Both the position numbers and the translations under genes were made by a program. A DNA stretch of 64,000 nt from Dryomyza anilis (lineage: Eukaryota > Arthropoda > Insecta > Diptera > Dryomyzidae): positions 13,311,529-13,375,528 of the forward strand of contig OX638132.1 in assembly GCA_951804985.1 (NCBI GenBank). Direction: 5' to 3'. How positions within the stretch are numbered: the first letter of the stretch is position 1; every line of letters starts with the position of its first letter. The notes beneath the pieces were generated by a model. That model ran no database searches. It was not told where the DNA came from and worked only from the letters and a program-made list of their open reading frames with translations. Shown here piece by piece: positions 10,415 through 22,231 of this stretch.

Positions 10415-10757
10415 TTTGAAAAAATTGAAAATCTTTTCATGACAAAAGAGCGAATCGTCTCGTTTTTTTGCTATAACTCTGTATTGGTGCAAGATAAAAT
10501 ATTGGTGAAAAGGCATTAATTGTTTGTTTTTAAAGCACCTATCAATTGGCATCATTACATTAAACATTTTTCTTGCAAATAACAAATGGCAAATAAATGT
10601 TGGCAAAATATTTTTAAGTAATGATGCCAATTGATAGGTACATTAAAAAAACAATTAATGCCTTTACACCACTATTTTATCTTATATCAATAAAAAATTA
10701 TGGCAAAAAAACGAAAACATTCGCTCTTTTGGCATGACAACATTTTCAAATTTTCGA
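10415..10757. repeat. Long inverted repeat (foldback element), copy 1
   Basis: The left arm (about 10415-10570, containing aaaagagcgaat, 'gctataactctgtattggtg', 'cctatcaattggcatcatta') is repeated in reverse on the right arm (about 10617-10757). The arms are roughly 140-155 bases, with a spacer of about 45 bases, and are closely similar. A diverged copy lies at 19421-19735. Such elements are non-coding and can form a hairpin. Confidence 0.75.
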
Positions 10758-11567
10758 ATTTGCCCTTTGTGGCTAGAAATATCCAACAAAACCACACACG
10801 TTTTTGGCACAGCATATTTGAGGAAAAACTACATTAAAAATGTAAAAAAACGCAAATGTCAAAAATTACACATAAAATTTCACAGCATTATAAATAACAA
10901 AAATAATGTTCGAAATTGACATTTTTCAACAATTTTTCTGTTTCTCAAAAAAATGTCTGCAATCATAAAAAATTCCCTATAAATGAGACCAATTGAATTT
11001 TCTGTCTACTAACCCATTAAACAAAGTCTTTTGAAATAAATGTTTTCATATAAGTTTCAACCAAAGACCTGATTTTTTTTTAATAAACATTATCTCTTAA
11101 TCAAAAACCTTTATATTTTTAATGGATATAAACCTTAATAATTATTTCTGAACTCTGGTTTTAATACATTTGATTTAATAAATGATTATGTTTTGCATTT
11201 TCCTTTATTTATTGTTCTTCACATAACACAATTTATACAAAACAATATTAAAATTGGTAAGCTTATTTTTGTATATGGCTTTTAAGTTTATTAATTAACT
11301 CTTAAATGTACAAACAAATGAATTTTGAGCACGCAAATAAAATAAACGAATACATTTTATATATATTATAATATTTAAGTACACAGTAATTCAGCATTAA
11401 ATACATTGTGAATGTTTAATTGGTTTACAAAAAGCAGCACTAATTAGTAATCTTCTCATTATTTGTAAATTAACGTATGTAACGAAATAAAATCTGAAAC
11501 ACGTTTGTATTTATACTATAATTTTTTTTTGTATAAATTGTCATACACCATTTGGATTTATAATGTA
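10758..11567. other. No gene seen
   Basis: AT-rich. The piece 10770-10800 (gctagaaatatccaacaaaa, then ccacaca) occurs in reverse at 19355-19385, next to the second foldback copy, so the repeat family extends to here. Otherwise nothing recognised. Confidence 0.4.
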
Positions 11568-12406
11568 CTAGCTGGACCCGTGCACAACTCGTGCAAAGAT
11601 TTTGTGAATGCAAGGATATGGAGCAATTTTATTAATATAAAAAACATTTTTATTATTTATATCAGGGACCCGTGCTTTCCTGTGGACGTTTTTTTTATTG
11701 GTTTTATAAATGTAGTAACCAAAACAAAACTAATCCTCCGCTTAAACAACTTTTCTCATAGACAATTCTTTCTCAGACTGTACTTCCCCGTAGTATTCTT
11801 CCCAGTAGAATTCTATGCCGTAGAGTTTTTTTCCAATAGTGTGGTGAACTTTGGTGTGGTGAGTTTTAGTGTGGTGAGTTTTAGTGTGGTGAGTTTAAGT
11901 GTGTTGAGTTTTAGTGTAGTGAATTTGAGTGTCACCACACTTGAGTGTCACCACATTTTAGTGTGGTTAGTTTTAGTATGGTGAATTTTAGTGTGGTGAA
12001 TTTAAGTGTGGTGAATTTTAGTGTGGTGAGTTTAAGTGTGGTGAATTTTAGTGTGGTGAGTTTTAGTGTGGTGAATTTTAGTGTCGTGAGTTTTAGTGTG
12101 GTGAAATTGAGTGTGGTGAATTTTATATAATTTTATAGTTTTAGTGTGGTGAGTTTCATTGTGGTGAGTTTTAATGTGGTGTGGTTGCTTTTGAATATAT
12201 TTTTTTGTATTTGAGTTTTTTGTTTCATCTTTTTAGCTAGTGTTTGTGCTGAGTTATGTCGTTTGTAATGTTTAGGTTGTATGGGAGGTACCACGCCCTT
12301 TTGTCCAATCGCGCACATATATAGCCTATGACACCGTCCGGAGTCGATAGTATCCTGTTACAAAATTTCAGTTAAATCGGTTCAGCGGTTTAGACGTGAT
12401 GCTGGA

Positions 12407-12441
<35 letters not shown>

Positions 12442-12489
12442 TACATACAGACATACCGACGGACCAAGAGTTTTATATATATTGATAGA
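11568..12489 (-). mobile_element. Non-autonomous Helitron, complete copy (H1)
   Basis: Read on the minus strand the element begins TCTATCAATATATATAAAA at 12489 and ends ...GGGTCCAGCTAG at 11568. The base before is A and the base after is T in the plus reading, i.e. insertion between A and T without duplication, with a 5' TC and 3' CTAG as expected of Helitrons (CTRR). It carries an internal (GACA)n tract at 12412-12440, a 15-bp minisatellite at about 11845-12170, and the sentence 'cggttcagcggtttagacgt' near its 5' end. No Rep/helicase frame. The frames reading SVVSFSVV come only from the minisatellite. Confidence 0.85.
11845..12170. repeat. 15-bp minisatellite inside Helitron H1
   Basis: About twenty units of gtgagttttagtgtg with variants (gtgaatttt, gtgagttta). 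Because 15 is a multiple of three, all frames stay open and mimic a protein. The same unit is found inside the Helitron at 36990-37948. Confidence 0.9.
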
Positions 12490-13593
12490 TTTCGAAGAAT
12501 ACCAATTACGAAATATATTAAATGAACTAAATAATTCGGTGCCTAAACGACTTGATATCGCGAAACCGTTTTCGTATTCATGCTCAGAGATGTTTCAGCT
12601 AAGAATTACATCGAACTTTTATTAAATGTTCGACCAAAAATGTATATATTTTTCTTATATGAAAATATGATATACACGTGCATTTCAAATGCAAATAAAA
12701 CCCGTAAACGAATTGATCTGAAAAAATTGATTTCGCACAAATTCTCTGAATGATCTGTACATGTTTTTCCAGAGTGTTTCCAGTGATTTTCGTACCATGG
12801 TGCAATAAAAACATCGTATTTAAAAGTTAATTTAGAAAATGACAGAAGTTTATGGATGTATATAAAATGACATTAACTTGCAGTATTTGTACCCTAGTGT
12901 CGAATCCTGCCTCCTCCTCCACCATTATGAAACATAATACGTTTGATTATATTTATTTTCTCGTTGTAGCATACACAATTAGTCCTTATTTTTTCCTATT
13001 TATTTGTATCTTATACTATGCAATTATCCATAATTTTTAACTGAGTTTTATCCACTGACAGTTGACAGCCAGACTTTTTGCAATACTTGCAGCTGTCAGA
13101 TGATTTTCGCAAAAAGCTGTAAGCAGAATTTTGTTAATTTGAATTGTTTTAAATTCCAGCAGCATACACAAGTCAAAAATCTGCACTATATGACTTAAAA
13201 TGTACAGATATTTGTTACATAAATTCTGCTTAAAGTAATGAATAAGTTGATGCTACATTTTTGGGATATTTATATACAAATAATTATGTTCAACTATAGT
13301 GCATTATACAAATTAGTAACTGATATTAGCATAGAAATATACTCGAAAAACAGAAACACAAAATTTAAATATATATTAAGAAAATTGACATGCATAATTT
13401 GGCATGAAATTTAGTTTGTTGTTTTGCACAAGGCAACACTGTGGATTAATCATAACGACGACCTTTACGAAAACATTGGACAAATATCTATGAAAGTTTA
13501 CCGTACGGAGGTCATCACAGTTAAATAATCTTGTAAACAACTGAAAAATTTATTACGGTAGGAGAATATTCTTTTATTTGAGTTTTCTATGTA
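12490..13593. other. No gene seen
   Basis: AT-rich single-copy-like DNA. A weak hairpin is formed by gacagc...gctgtc words near 13062-13100. No repeat match found. Confidence 0.4.
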
Positions 13594-13740
13594 CACGCTG
13601 CAAAAAAAAGGGCTAACCCAAACATAATTTTTTGTGGAAACAAAAGTATAATTGCATTGCCAAACATTATTATAATAACACCCAACCATATTTTTATTTT
13701 CGTTCAAACATATTTATGTTCAGAATGAAAATTTTTGGCG
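13594..13740 (-). mobile_element. Truncated TA-flanked element (CACGCTGC family)
   Basis: Preceded by TA and starting CACGCTGCAAAAAAAAGGGC, followed by (a)aacata-type words typical of the family at 23548, 40402 and 50503. The other end (ccgtg-TA) is missing, so it is a fragment. Confidence 0.6.
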
Positions 13741-14669
13741 TTCTTGCAAACATATATGGGCATTTCCTGAGGTTCTGGACGAGACATTCGTACGCTTAAA
13801 ACTTTAATATCTGGAAGTAAAATTAATTAATTTACTTGATTTTTTTTGTGCATATAGTATTTAAATAGAACTAAACATCTGCAAAAATGTATATAATTAT
13901 ATACAGTAGATCAAAAGATATAAATAAATTAATGGGCGTTCCGAACGGGACAAAAACGGAAGTAAATATCGAGGTTCATATGGATATTCCAAAAAGTCAG
14001 CGAATTTTGCGTACAAATGATTTTTTTGAAATATTTAAAAAACTATTTGAAATCATGTGCTTTCTTTGTATATTTACACTTTGTTCCTAAAAATTACAGT
14101 TATTTCGTAATAAATCGCAGAATAATTCCGGACGTTTCGTATAAAAATTTCCACTACGACTTTTTTATAATTTTTTTTTGTATATTAATAATCATCATAA
14201 TGAAATGATAACTGATGTATGTACTATTCAAATTTCAAGATGTTTTTTAAGTTTTTTTAATTGGTTTTTTTACTTTTTTTGAAACATTTTTTTTTTATAT
14301 TGACATTTTTGGAAATGCCGAGGAAATTCTCCTTTAGAAAATGGTGGATTGAACTCTTTGAAAAAATGTTCAGTTTACTATGGTATAAAATGTATCTTTT
14401 TGGTTCCTGACGGGACATCGAAAACCCTGATACAAAAATCGAAAATTCGAAATAATTATTTTTAAGCTTTTTAAATAATTATTAATGTTACCTGAAAAAA
14501 CAGAAAATAATATTTTGTATCTAATAAAATTTTGATATTTCGATTCAAATATTTAAAATTCCAAATCCAGCGTTATTTCAAGGATTTTAGCATTTTTAAT
14601 TTTTCGGTACTGGTTGACGTTTTTCTGGAAATACCCATATACCCTCATATGTGTACCCACCCATATGAG
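13741..14669. other. No gene seen
   Basis: AT-rich. Chance frames only. The SINE fragment that follows is entered right after a small palindrome (catatg...catatgag, 14647-14669). Confidence 0.4.
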
Positions 14670-14843
14670 GGCAAACCTACGAGAGTAAAACTATTGCCTA
14701 TGAAAAGCTCTCACCCGCCGTTCGGATTCGGCAATAAACTGTAGGTCCCACCACTTTGAGTACAAATATAACACGCACAGCTCAAAATGGTGAGAGAGCT
14801 CGGCCGAAGTTCTATACAGGACTGTAGCGCCAAACTATTATTA
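14670..14843 (+). repeat. SINE copy 2, without tRNA head
   Basis: Matches the body and tail of the SINE at 424-733 in the opposite orientation, from 'gcaaacctacgagagtaaaa' to 'gtagcgccaaactattatta', but the tRNA-like promoter half is missing. This is a 5'-truncated copy. Its tail abuts a mini-me element. Confidence 0.85.
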
Positions 14844-15560
14844 TACCCTACACTAAGAGTGAAAGAGTATATTCAGTTTCGTACGCCGTTTGTAACACCC
14901 AGAAGGAAGCATCTCCGGTATGGAAAGGTATATATATTCTTTTTTTTTTCAGCATGACTTCCTGAGTCGATTTAGCGTTGTCCGTCCGTCTGTCCGTCTG
15001 TCTGTCCGTCTGTCCGTCTGTCTGTCTGTCTGTCTGTTGAAATCCCTACTACTTTTAAAATTGAAGAGCTAGATAAATGAAACTTATAACTTAGATTACT
15101 AATATACCTACGCTGTATGTGCGAAATGGCGAGATCGGTCCATTGTGACCTATGATCCGACCACTTTTGTTCTAATACCTCATATAAAATGTACATATAA
15201 AGATCAATTTTTATGTATACGTGCTTAGGTAAACTTTTTGGTCAAATATATATTGACATCATGCTCAAATACATGATAATTATGTTTTCCGGCGAAAAGA
15301 CTTGTGGTTCACAAAAAAAATCGAAATTCGGTACACCTACCCATTTGTAAATATGGGTATCAAATGAATGGAAATTCTTCAGCGATTGAATGTTTGTAGT
15401 TATTTTCAGGATTCGTATACCCTGGTGACCTATATATCACTTTGAATGGTAACCACACATATGTGTAAGGTATTTATAGTCGGCTTAGACCGACTATAAT
15501 TTTGATAATCCTAACTATCATAATTCCACCTACTTTAAAATTTCCCATGTGATCTAACTT
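14842..15560 (+). mobile_element. DINE-1/mini-me-like element (a)
   Basis: Starts TATACCCTACACTAAGAGTG with an inverted AGGGTATA-type partner, carries an internal (GTCY)n tract (14980-15037), and ends with a hairpin (agtcggcttagaccgact, about 15479) and 'gtgatctaac'. These traits match the mini-me/DINE-1 elements of flies, thought to be Helitron-like. Here the usual end cccaactgg is lost. The element is non-coding; reading frames of the type TDRQTDRQ come from the tetranucleotide tract. Confidence 0.85.
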
Positions 15561-15912
15561 TTTATTTTTTATTATTATTATTACATGTTAATTTTATAAT
15601 ATATGTTATAATATTAACACGGAGGGAAATGTTCTCATAAATCATGTATTATACACATAATGTTGCAAAAATTAAGCAAGATAACCAGCCAAGAATAAGT
15701 AATCATAATAATTAGGTTTTTATTCATAATATATGATTATTATAAAAATCAATTATTATGATTAATTGAATATGTTTACTCATGTTTTATGTATAATATA
15801 TTCATAAGTCATGTGTAATTGGAATAGGTTCTGGAATACATTTTATGATTTATTATTCATAATTCATGATTATAATGTCATACATTGTGCCAAATAGCCG
15901 TAGTCTGCAAAT
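15561..15912. other. AT-rich, many attatgaat-type words
   Basis: Short, repeatedly inverted words (aattatgat, atcataatt, attcataat) fill this stretch, perhaps remains of MITEs. No gene. Confidence 0.35.
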
Positions 15913-16806
15913 CACAGAAAAAAAAAATTCTTCAATATGATGAATTTATTCATAAATATTATGAATATTTCACCAACTACCAGATTCATCATATTGATAC
16001 CACCGTTCATTAAATGGCATTTTAATGAATGTATTCATTATATATATGAACAAAATATTCAATACAATAAATTTGAATTGTCATATTGTTGAATTTGTTC
16101 ATAATATTATTTCAATTTTTTTTTTTTTTTAAATAATTCGAAAAAAATTTGTTGTAAAAATTTTATTTAAAAAATAACAGTAAAAAAATTAAAAAAAAAA
16201 TTATTCGAAAAAAAAATTTCAGACAAAAAATTAAAAAAAAAAAAATGTTTTTTAAAAAATATTTTTTTCGAAAAACAAAATTGTTCGAAAAAAAAATTGT
16301 TGGAAAAAAAATGTTATTTAAAAAAAAAAAATCGAAAAAAAAATTTTTTTTTTTCAAAAATATTTTTTTTTTATATATATAACTTTTTATTAATAAAAAG
16401 TTGTAATTATAATAAATATATTATAAAACATTTTACTAACTTATGCATGTCGAGCAAGCATTATATAAGAAATAACACACAAGAACTACTTGAGAACTGA
16501 GATGTACGGCAAACAATGAACGAAAAAAAAACATTTTGATAGAAATTTGGTTTAATGAACAGAGTTCTTCAATGTAAAGATGTTGTATTTTATATTTTGA
16601 TTCATGAATATGATGAAACGTATTCTTCACATACAGTTCATCATATTGAAGAACACTTTTTCGACAGTTACCAAGCGTTCTTCATATTTATTATAGCATT
16701 CATAACCTTGATGGCGTTAGTCATTAATATTATGAATGGTTCTTCAATACAATGAATCATGGTTTGAAGAACGGAATTCATCAATATGATAAATATATTT
16801 TCTGTG
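15913..16806. mobile_element. MITE with CACAGAAAA ends
   Basis: The left end (cacagaaaaa, then 'ttcttcaatatgatgaattt') is the reverse of the right end ('aattcatcaatatgataaat', then attttctgtg). Two further family members are at about 48740-48884 and 61631-61831. The centre (16130-16380) is nearly pure A/T homopolymer runs. Flanking AT on both sides is compatible with a 2-base duplication, but cannot prove it. No coding capacity. Confidence 0.65.
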
Positions 16807-17033
16807 ATGGAAAAACAAATCCAAATTCTGCGGAACAATGAAAAAAATATAACATTTAAAAATATGTCAATGGAATAGGCCCATTATTAGGGAAAGTAAC
16901 AATAAAAAAAACAAAGGATAAATACATCACATCAACTTATTTGTCTGTTAAATTTCACATTTGTTTTCAAATGACACATTTTTCATTTTATTCACACACT
17001 TAAATTATCCTTGGACTGCAGCGTCCAGGTGTA

Positions 17034-17232
17034 CTCAGAAAAACATACTATAAAATCAATAGTTTTTGCTATTAAAATTAGTCAATAGGATAAACTATTA
17101 TTTTAATAGGTAAATCCCATTACTACAAAATACTATAAATTTTTGTGTTTATATGAAAATATATTTATTTTTTGTATACTATTGGATCATTAACTGCGCT
17201 ATTGACCCAATTTAATAGGATTTTTTCTGATG
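17034..17232 (-). mobile_element. 210-bp MITE, CCAGAAAAA family, copy 1
   Basis: Ends cagaaaaa...tttttctg, with inner words 'gtcaataggataaactatta', 'taaatcccatt' and 'tactattggatcattaa'. Other copies are at 30743, 39233, 45721 and (split) 62209-63685. Confidence 0.75.
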
Positions 17233-18508
17233 TTGTTTTTCACAACTGGCGTGAATTGCGCATTAAGAAAATAAATATGCAATATGAAACATAATTGATG
17301 AATAGATAATCATAATTTCGTCTGTTATGATTATTAATAAAATTTGTAAAATGTATGAATCCTATTCATAATAAATACTTAGTTAGTGATGGTTGTGTGG
17401 TTCTGTTCTGTGAAATATTGCACCCATCAAATAGAAATTGTCAACCAGATAATCGATTTTTGCAAACCAATAATGTAAAAATTTCATAACTTAATTTTAC
17501 AAATCAATAATGGAAAATTTCAGAAATGAATTTTGCAAACCATAAATTAATTGTGGTGGGTACATATTTCTTTGACAATAACGAATATATAAGCAGAATT
17601 CGGAATAAATTAGTATTCATGAGATTTAGAATGTTCACGAACAATTGGGACAAACTTTGCTCCATACTAATTTCAGGGGAATTGTTATATCTTGTTTCAT
17701 GCATCTATCAAGACTACGGTCATGGGTACAATTGAATTTTGCGGTATATTTAAATTATAAATCGATTAAATTTAAACGCTTTCCGCTTACTATTATCATG
17801 ATAAATATTTTATTTGCTCAACCATCATTCTGATGATTGGTGACAACTACGAAATCACATTTGTGGGAAGATAAATTCTGGTACCTTTAATAATATCAGA
17901 ATAATTTAAATACAATCGAATAAATATTATAACAGACGCCGTTCTGCATGATATTTATGAGGTATACTATTTTTAGATATTATTTTTTAAAATATTAATT
18001 TTGAATAATTTCAATACCAGAAATTTGATTAGAATTTAAAAAACAACACTTTTTAAAATTTTCAGACATTTTGTAAGTTTTACTGCTACAAGAAGAACAA
18101 ATTAAACTGAATTTGTTCTGTCATTTTCCTTGAAATTCACAGAATGAAAGTTCTATAGGATTCTGTTTATTTACTGGTTATTTTAAAATCACTTGAATTA
18201 AGTGAAATGTTTGAAGTGACATTGCATAAAATTCATTTCTTCTTAAGACAATTGTAATATCGTATGCTTTATATTGAATTATTAGTATTTAAATAATATA
18301 CATGAAATTTACAGGAAATAAATTGCAAATATAAACTAGAAATTACATTCATTTTTCCGACATCTTTACAAATTAAGTAGTTAAATATGAAATAAAAATA
18401 TAAAATTTAAAACAGATATAAATTGCACTTGAATATAATGAAATGGAATTCTTTAATTTCATTATTTTCTCTTGTTGAAATTTTAAAAATACAAAAAGAC
18501 TAAAATTA
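17233..18508. other. No gene seen
   Basis: AT-rich. Several chance frames on both strands overlap each other at 17504-17833, and none has support. Confidence 0.4.
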
Positions 18509-18630
18509 TGGGAAATTAAAAAATGGGTTATTTCTCAAAAACTAGAGCCAATTTGACACAACCGACATTTTCGGAATCTGCGTCACAAATGTATCCAATA
18601 TTTGCTGCAACTCTTACTGCACCATATGAA
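18509..18630 (+). repeat. Dispersed repeat, pair with 5331-5450
   Basis: Diverged second copy of the repeat described at 5331. The overlapping open frames on both strands are not conserved between the two copies, which argues against coding. Confidence 0.6.
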
Positions 18631-19420
18631 AATTTGAATTTGTCGGGCAGTGTAAAAATTCTAAATATCAATATCAAATGCTTGGTACAGTTGAAAAATT
18701 GTACAGCGTAGTTTAAAAGCCAATCTTTTGAAATACAATTAAACACTAAGGACGAAATTATTGAAATATGTAAATATTGCAACATTTTTTATTATTAAAA
18801 TACTTAAAAAATAAAAAAATTTATAAAAAGGAATTATGCAAAAACTGCAAGAAAACTTTCCACTTTTCGTACTTTTATTTTTGAGCCAATTAAATCGTTA
18901 AAAATTTTCCACTTCTAATGCGTAGTTTTTTGTTTTGTTTGTAGTCCAAAAGTTTCCAAGAATACACATTTTTTTTGTGTGAACTACGTCTTCTATATAA
19001 AAAAAATTCTATATATTTATTGTCTCTTCAATGTATTCAAGTTTCTCTTTAATGCTTAATGTTTTTATTGTGTATATTTGTGCTGTTGCTTAGATAAAGT
19101 ACGAACTTTTTTATAACTTTTGTTTGTCTTAACAAAAGTTAGTTTATAATGATTAATATCGCAACCGAAAATATGCATTTTTCATATTTTTCCATTATCT
19201 AAAATACAAAATATATAGCTAATACAAAACAGAATATAAATTATGACCTCTAGAGAACATATCCTCACTATCATGCCAAAGGGGCTAATGTGTAATTTAT
19301 GACATTTACATGTTTAATTGTGGTTTATTCTCAAGTATACTGTGCAAACATCTTGTGTGGTTTTGTTGAATATTTCTAGCCACAAAACACAAAACCAAAA
19401 AGGGCGTATTCGAAAAATGG
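18631..19420. other. No gene seen
   Basis: AT-rich, nothing recognised apart from the edge of the foldback family near 19350. Confidence 0.4.
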
Positions 19421-19735
19421 AAAAAGGGCGAATCTTTTCGTTTTTTTGATATAACTTTTTACTAGCACAAGATAAAATTGTATGTAAAGGCAATAATTAT
19501 TTGTTTTTAAAGTACTTATCGATTGGTATCATTATTTAAAAATAATGTTCAAACATGTTTCTTGCAAATAACAAAAAATCGAAAAATTGAAAATATTGTC
19601 ATGCAATAAGTGGCGAAGTGGAACTTATTTTTAAATAATGATTATTATCGATAGGGTCGTTAAAAATAAACATTTAATGTCTTTATCTTGAACTCATGAA
19701 AAGTTATGGAAAAAAACGAAAATATTTGCGTTTTG
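19421..19735. repeat. Long inverted repeat (foldback element), diverged copy 2
   Basis: Same order of words as at 10415-10757 (agggcgaat, cgtttttttg, 'cttgcaaataacaaa', then reversed). The arms are more diverged, so this is the older copy. Confidence 0.6.
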
Positions 19736-20317
19736 GTCAGGATATAGCCACACAAATTACGTATTTATAATTCAGTAAGTTGTCCAAATCAAAAGATGTT
19801 TTATATAAGTTATGCTATAAGTTATCTACTTTAAAATGTTATACTTAAGTTATACTGAAAAAATATGTACTTAAAAAAAACCCGGACATAAACCCGATTG
19901 AACATGTTGAGGATTATTTGAAAAAAAAAAAAATAATAAACACCCAGATAGCAAAATGCTCGCATTGTGCCCGCACTGTGACCGCACGCCTGATTAAAAA
20001 ATCGCACGCGTGCGCGCACAGATTAGCAATCGTGTGTCCGCAATTAAGACTCAATATGTTCGCACTAGTGCGAGGCTTTTGTGAGTCGCATTTGAACATC
20101 AATATAGTCGCACGAGTGCGTACACAATTTTAAAAATCAGTAGCATGAGACGCATATGCGCCTTAACATAGTCGCATGAGTGCGGGCAAAATGTGTGAGG
20201 CGCATATGAGCCGCATATGACATGAAGGCCCTAAAAATGCAAATATTTATGTTTCATTTAATGTTTCAAAATAATTCTGACCTTAAATGCACGGTCCGCC
20301 ATGACGGCAAAGTAAAA

Positions 20318-20683
20318 CCAGTTTCAAAATTATTGTCGGTCTAAGCCGACTATAAATACCCTACACATATGTGTGGTTACCATTCAAAGTGATATATAGG
20401 TGATATATAGGTTTTTTTTTGTGAACCACAAGTCTTTTTGCCGGAAAACATTTGAGCATGATATCAATATATATTTGACCAAAAAAGTTTACCTAAGCAC
20501 GTATACATAAAAATTGATCTTTATATGTACATTTTATATGAGGTATTTGAACATAAGTGGTCGGATCATAGGTCACAATGGACCGATCTCGCCAATACAG
20601 CGTAGGTATATTAGTAATCTAAGTTATAAGTTTCATTTATCTAGCTCTTCTATTTTAAAAGTAGTAGGGATTTCAACAGACAG

Positions 20684-20737
<54 letters not shown>

Positions 20738-20874
20738 GGACATCTCAAAATCGACTCAGGAGGTCATGCTGATCAAGAATATATATAATTTTCCATACCG
20801 GAGATGCTTCCTTCTGGGTGTTACAAACGGCGTACCAAACTGAATATACCCTTTCACTCTTAGTGTAGGGTATA
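20318..20874 (-). mobile_element. mini-me-like element (b), internally deleted
   Basis: Reverse orientation: 3' end ccagtt at 20318, then a direct jump to the caaaattat-hairpin part, so about 55 bases near the 3' end are lost. A second gap is near 20405. The (CAGA)n tract runs 20680-20738 and the 5' end is TATACCC at 20874. Inserted in the composite at 19943-22468. Confidence 0.85.
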
Positions 20875-20946
20875 ATTAACGTCTATGAATTTGTCGCTCC
20901 ATATCAGAGTTGCAACCATATCAGAGTTGCAAATGCGACCCGCGAC

Positions 20947-21932
20947 CAAGGTTGCCAACCGAAAATCACACGAAAAATCACTAAATCACACAGAAATCAC
21001 ACAGTGCGACAAATCACACAAAAATCTCATATCGTGATAAATCACACGAAAATCACCCACAAATACTTGAATATAAAATTCATATTAATAGTAGTAGTTT
21101 TATTATTTGCAAATAGTTTTCTTCCTATATTCCAATTTATTAATTAACTTATTTATTTTTCTTACCTATAGGTACGTAAAAAAATATTTAATTATAGGAT
21201 AAAATATATACAAATTAAATACATTTGTAATACATTATTTAATCATTTAATGCTTCATTTTCTATCTATTTAATTTCCTCAAAGCACTTGCAATTTTCAG
21301 TTAGTCGTTTGGCATGTTTTATGCCCGAAAGCATATCTGTAGAAAGGCGGTTTCTACTTGTAGAACAGTTTGCGAGAAAAATGACATGTAATCGGATTTT
21401 CGATATTTTTATTATTTTATACAGAAATAAAAACATACACATCTTAGGACTATTTTTATATATAAATACAATATACAGGTACAACATGCTGTATATCTAA
21501 AATGTATTTATTAAATCTTCAAGATTTTTCTTCTTTTCAATGCGGAATATTCTAGATCGTTGCGGAACGTTATCACGTTGATAATTTTCTAAAATATTTG
21601 GTCCTAATAAACAATTCTAGGGGTGAGAAAGCTAAAAAATGTGATAAATAAGTGTCACCCTAATATATATCATTTACATTAATTATACAATACTCAAATT
21701 AAATAAATAATAAAAAAATAAACCAATATCACACCCTGTGAAAAATCACACAAAATCACACGGAGTGAAAAATCACACAAAAATCACTCGGTGTGAAAAT
21801 CTCACAAAAATCACACAAATCACGAATTCACGCAAATATCTCATGAGAGACTCAATATCACGCGAGACTCACAAATCCCACATCGTGTAAAAAATCACTA
21901 TTTGAGATTTATCTCCCAAATTGGCAACGATG
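20947..21932. mobile_element. hAT-type element with exact 8-bp duplication
   Basis: Ends CAAGGTTGCCAA and TTGGCAACGATG are inverted copies (two mismatches), flanked by a perfect duplication CCCGCGAC at 20939-20946 and 21933-21940. An 8-base duplication is the hallmark of hAT elements. Inside both ends are many repeats of aaaatcacac, on the same strand. The centre is AT-rich without a transposase frame, so the element is non-autonomous. Inserted in the composite at 19943-22468. Confidence 0.85.
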
Positions 21933-21950
21933 CCCGCGACACCAGTTTTT

Positions 21951-22231
21951 TTAGTGACCAACAGTTGGATAACTATTTTTCCTCCAATATTTTGTGCTCC
22001 TGTAAAATGTATTTTAACAAATGTAGGTGTTAAAAAATAACATTTAACTTACGTGAAGACAACGCCACCCTTCAGACCATTCTTAAATGTTCCTATTCCA
22101 TTTTCCGCGTCCACCGCATTCAGACTGTTGGTCTCCAGTTTGCAGGCAATATCATCCCAAAAAATTGTATGTTTGCAAACAGTTTCATTGTTCACAAAAT
22201 CATCTAAAATTTGATAAAATCTACCTTTCAA
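21951..22231 (-). CDS. Two-exon transposon-borne frame (exons 22231-22053, 21999-21951)
   Basis: Exon 1 starts MKGRFYQILDDFV; it ends after TTC-AC at 22053 on a consensus donor GTAAGT. Exon 2 starts at 21999 after ATTTTACAG. The intron (22052-22000) is 53 bases, a normal size for flies. Splicing keeps the frame and gives 75 codons to a TAA at 21951. The composition is more GC-rich than the surroundings. The text, with spaced W, and an 'IGTFKNGLKGG' stretch, faintly resembles Myb/SANT-like or MADF-type DNA-binding domains seen in transposon proteins, but I cannot confirm this. It lies inside the TIR composite, with its start facing the right-hand TIR, so it is probably the surviving 5' part of the transposon's own gene. 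The frame is short and likely a remnant. A hAT insertion begins 11 bases beyond the stop. Confidence 0.5.

Noticed and set aside
11505..12130. Open frames reading SVVSFSVVNFS
   Set aside because: They follow the 15-bp minisatellite in the Helitron; a repeat length divisible by three keeps the frame open.
20514..20843. 109-codon frame with TDRQTDRQ (also at 22745, 29183, 35069, 62342)
   Set aside because: Translation of the (GTCY)n tract and flanks of mini-me elements, which are non-coding.
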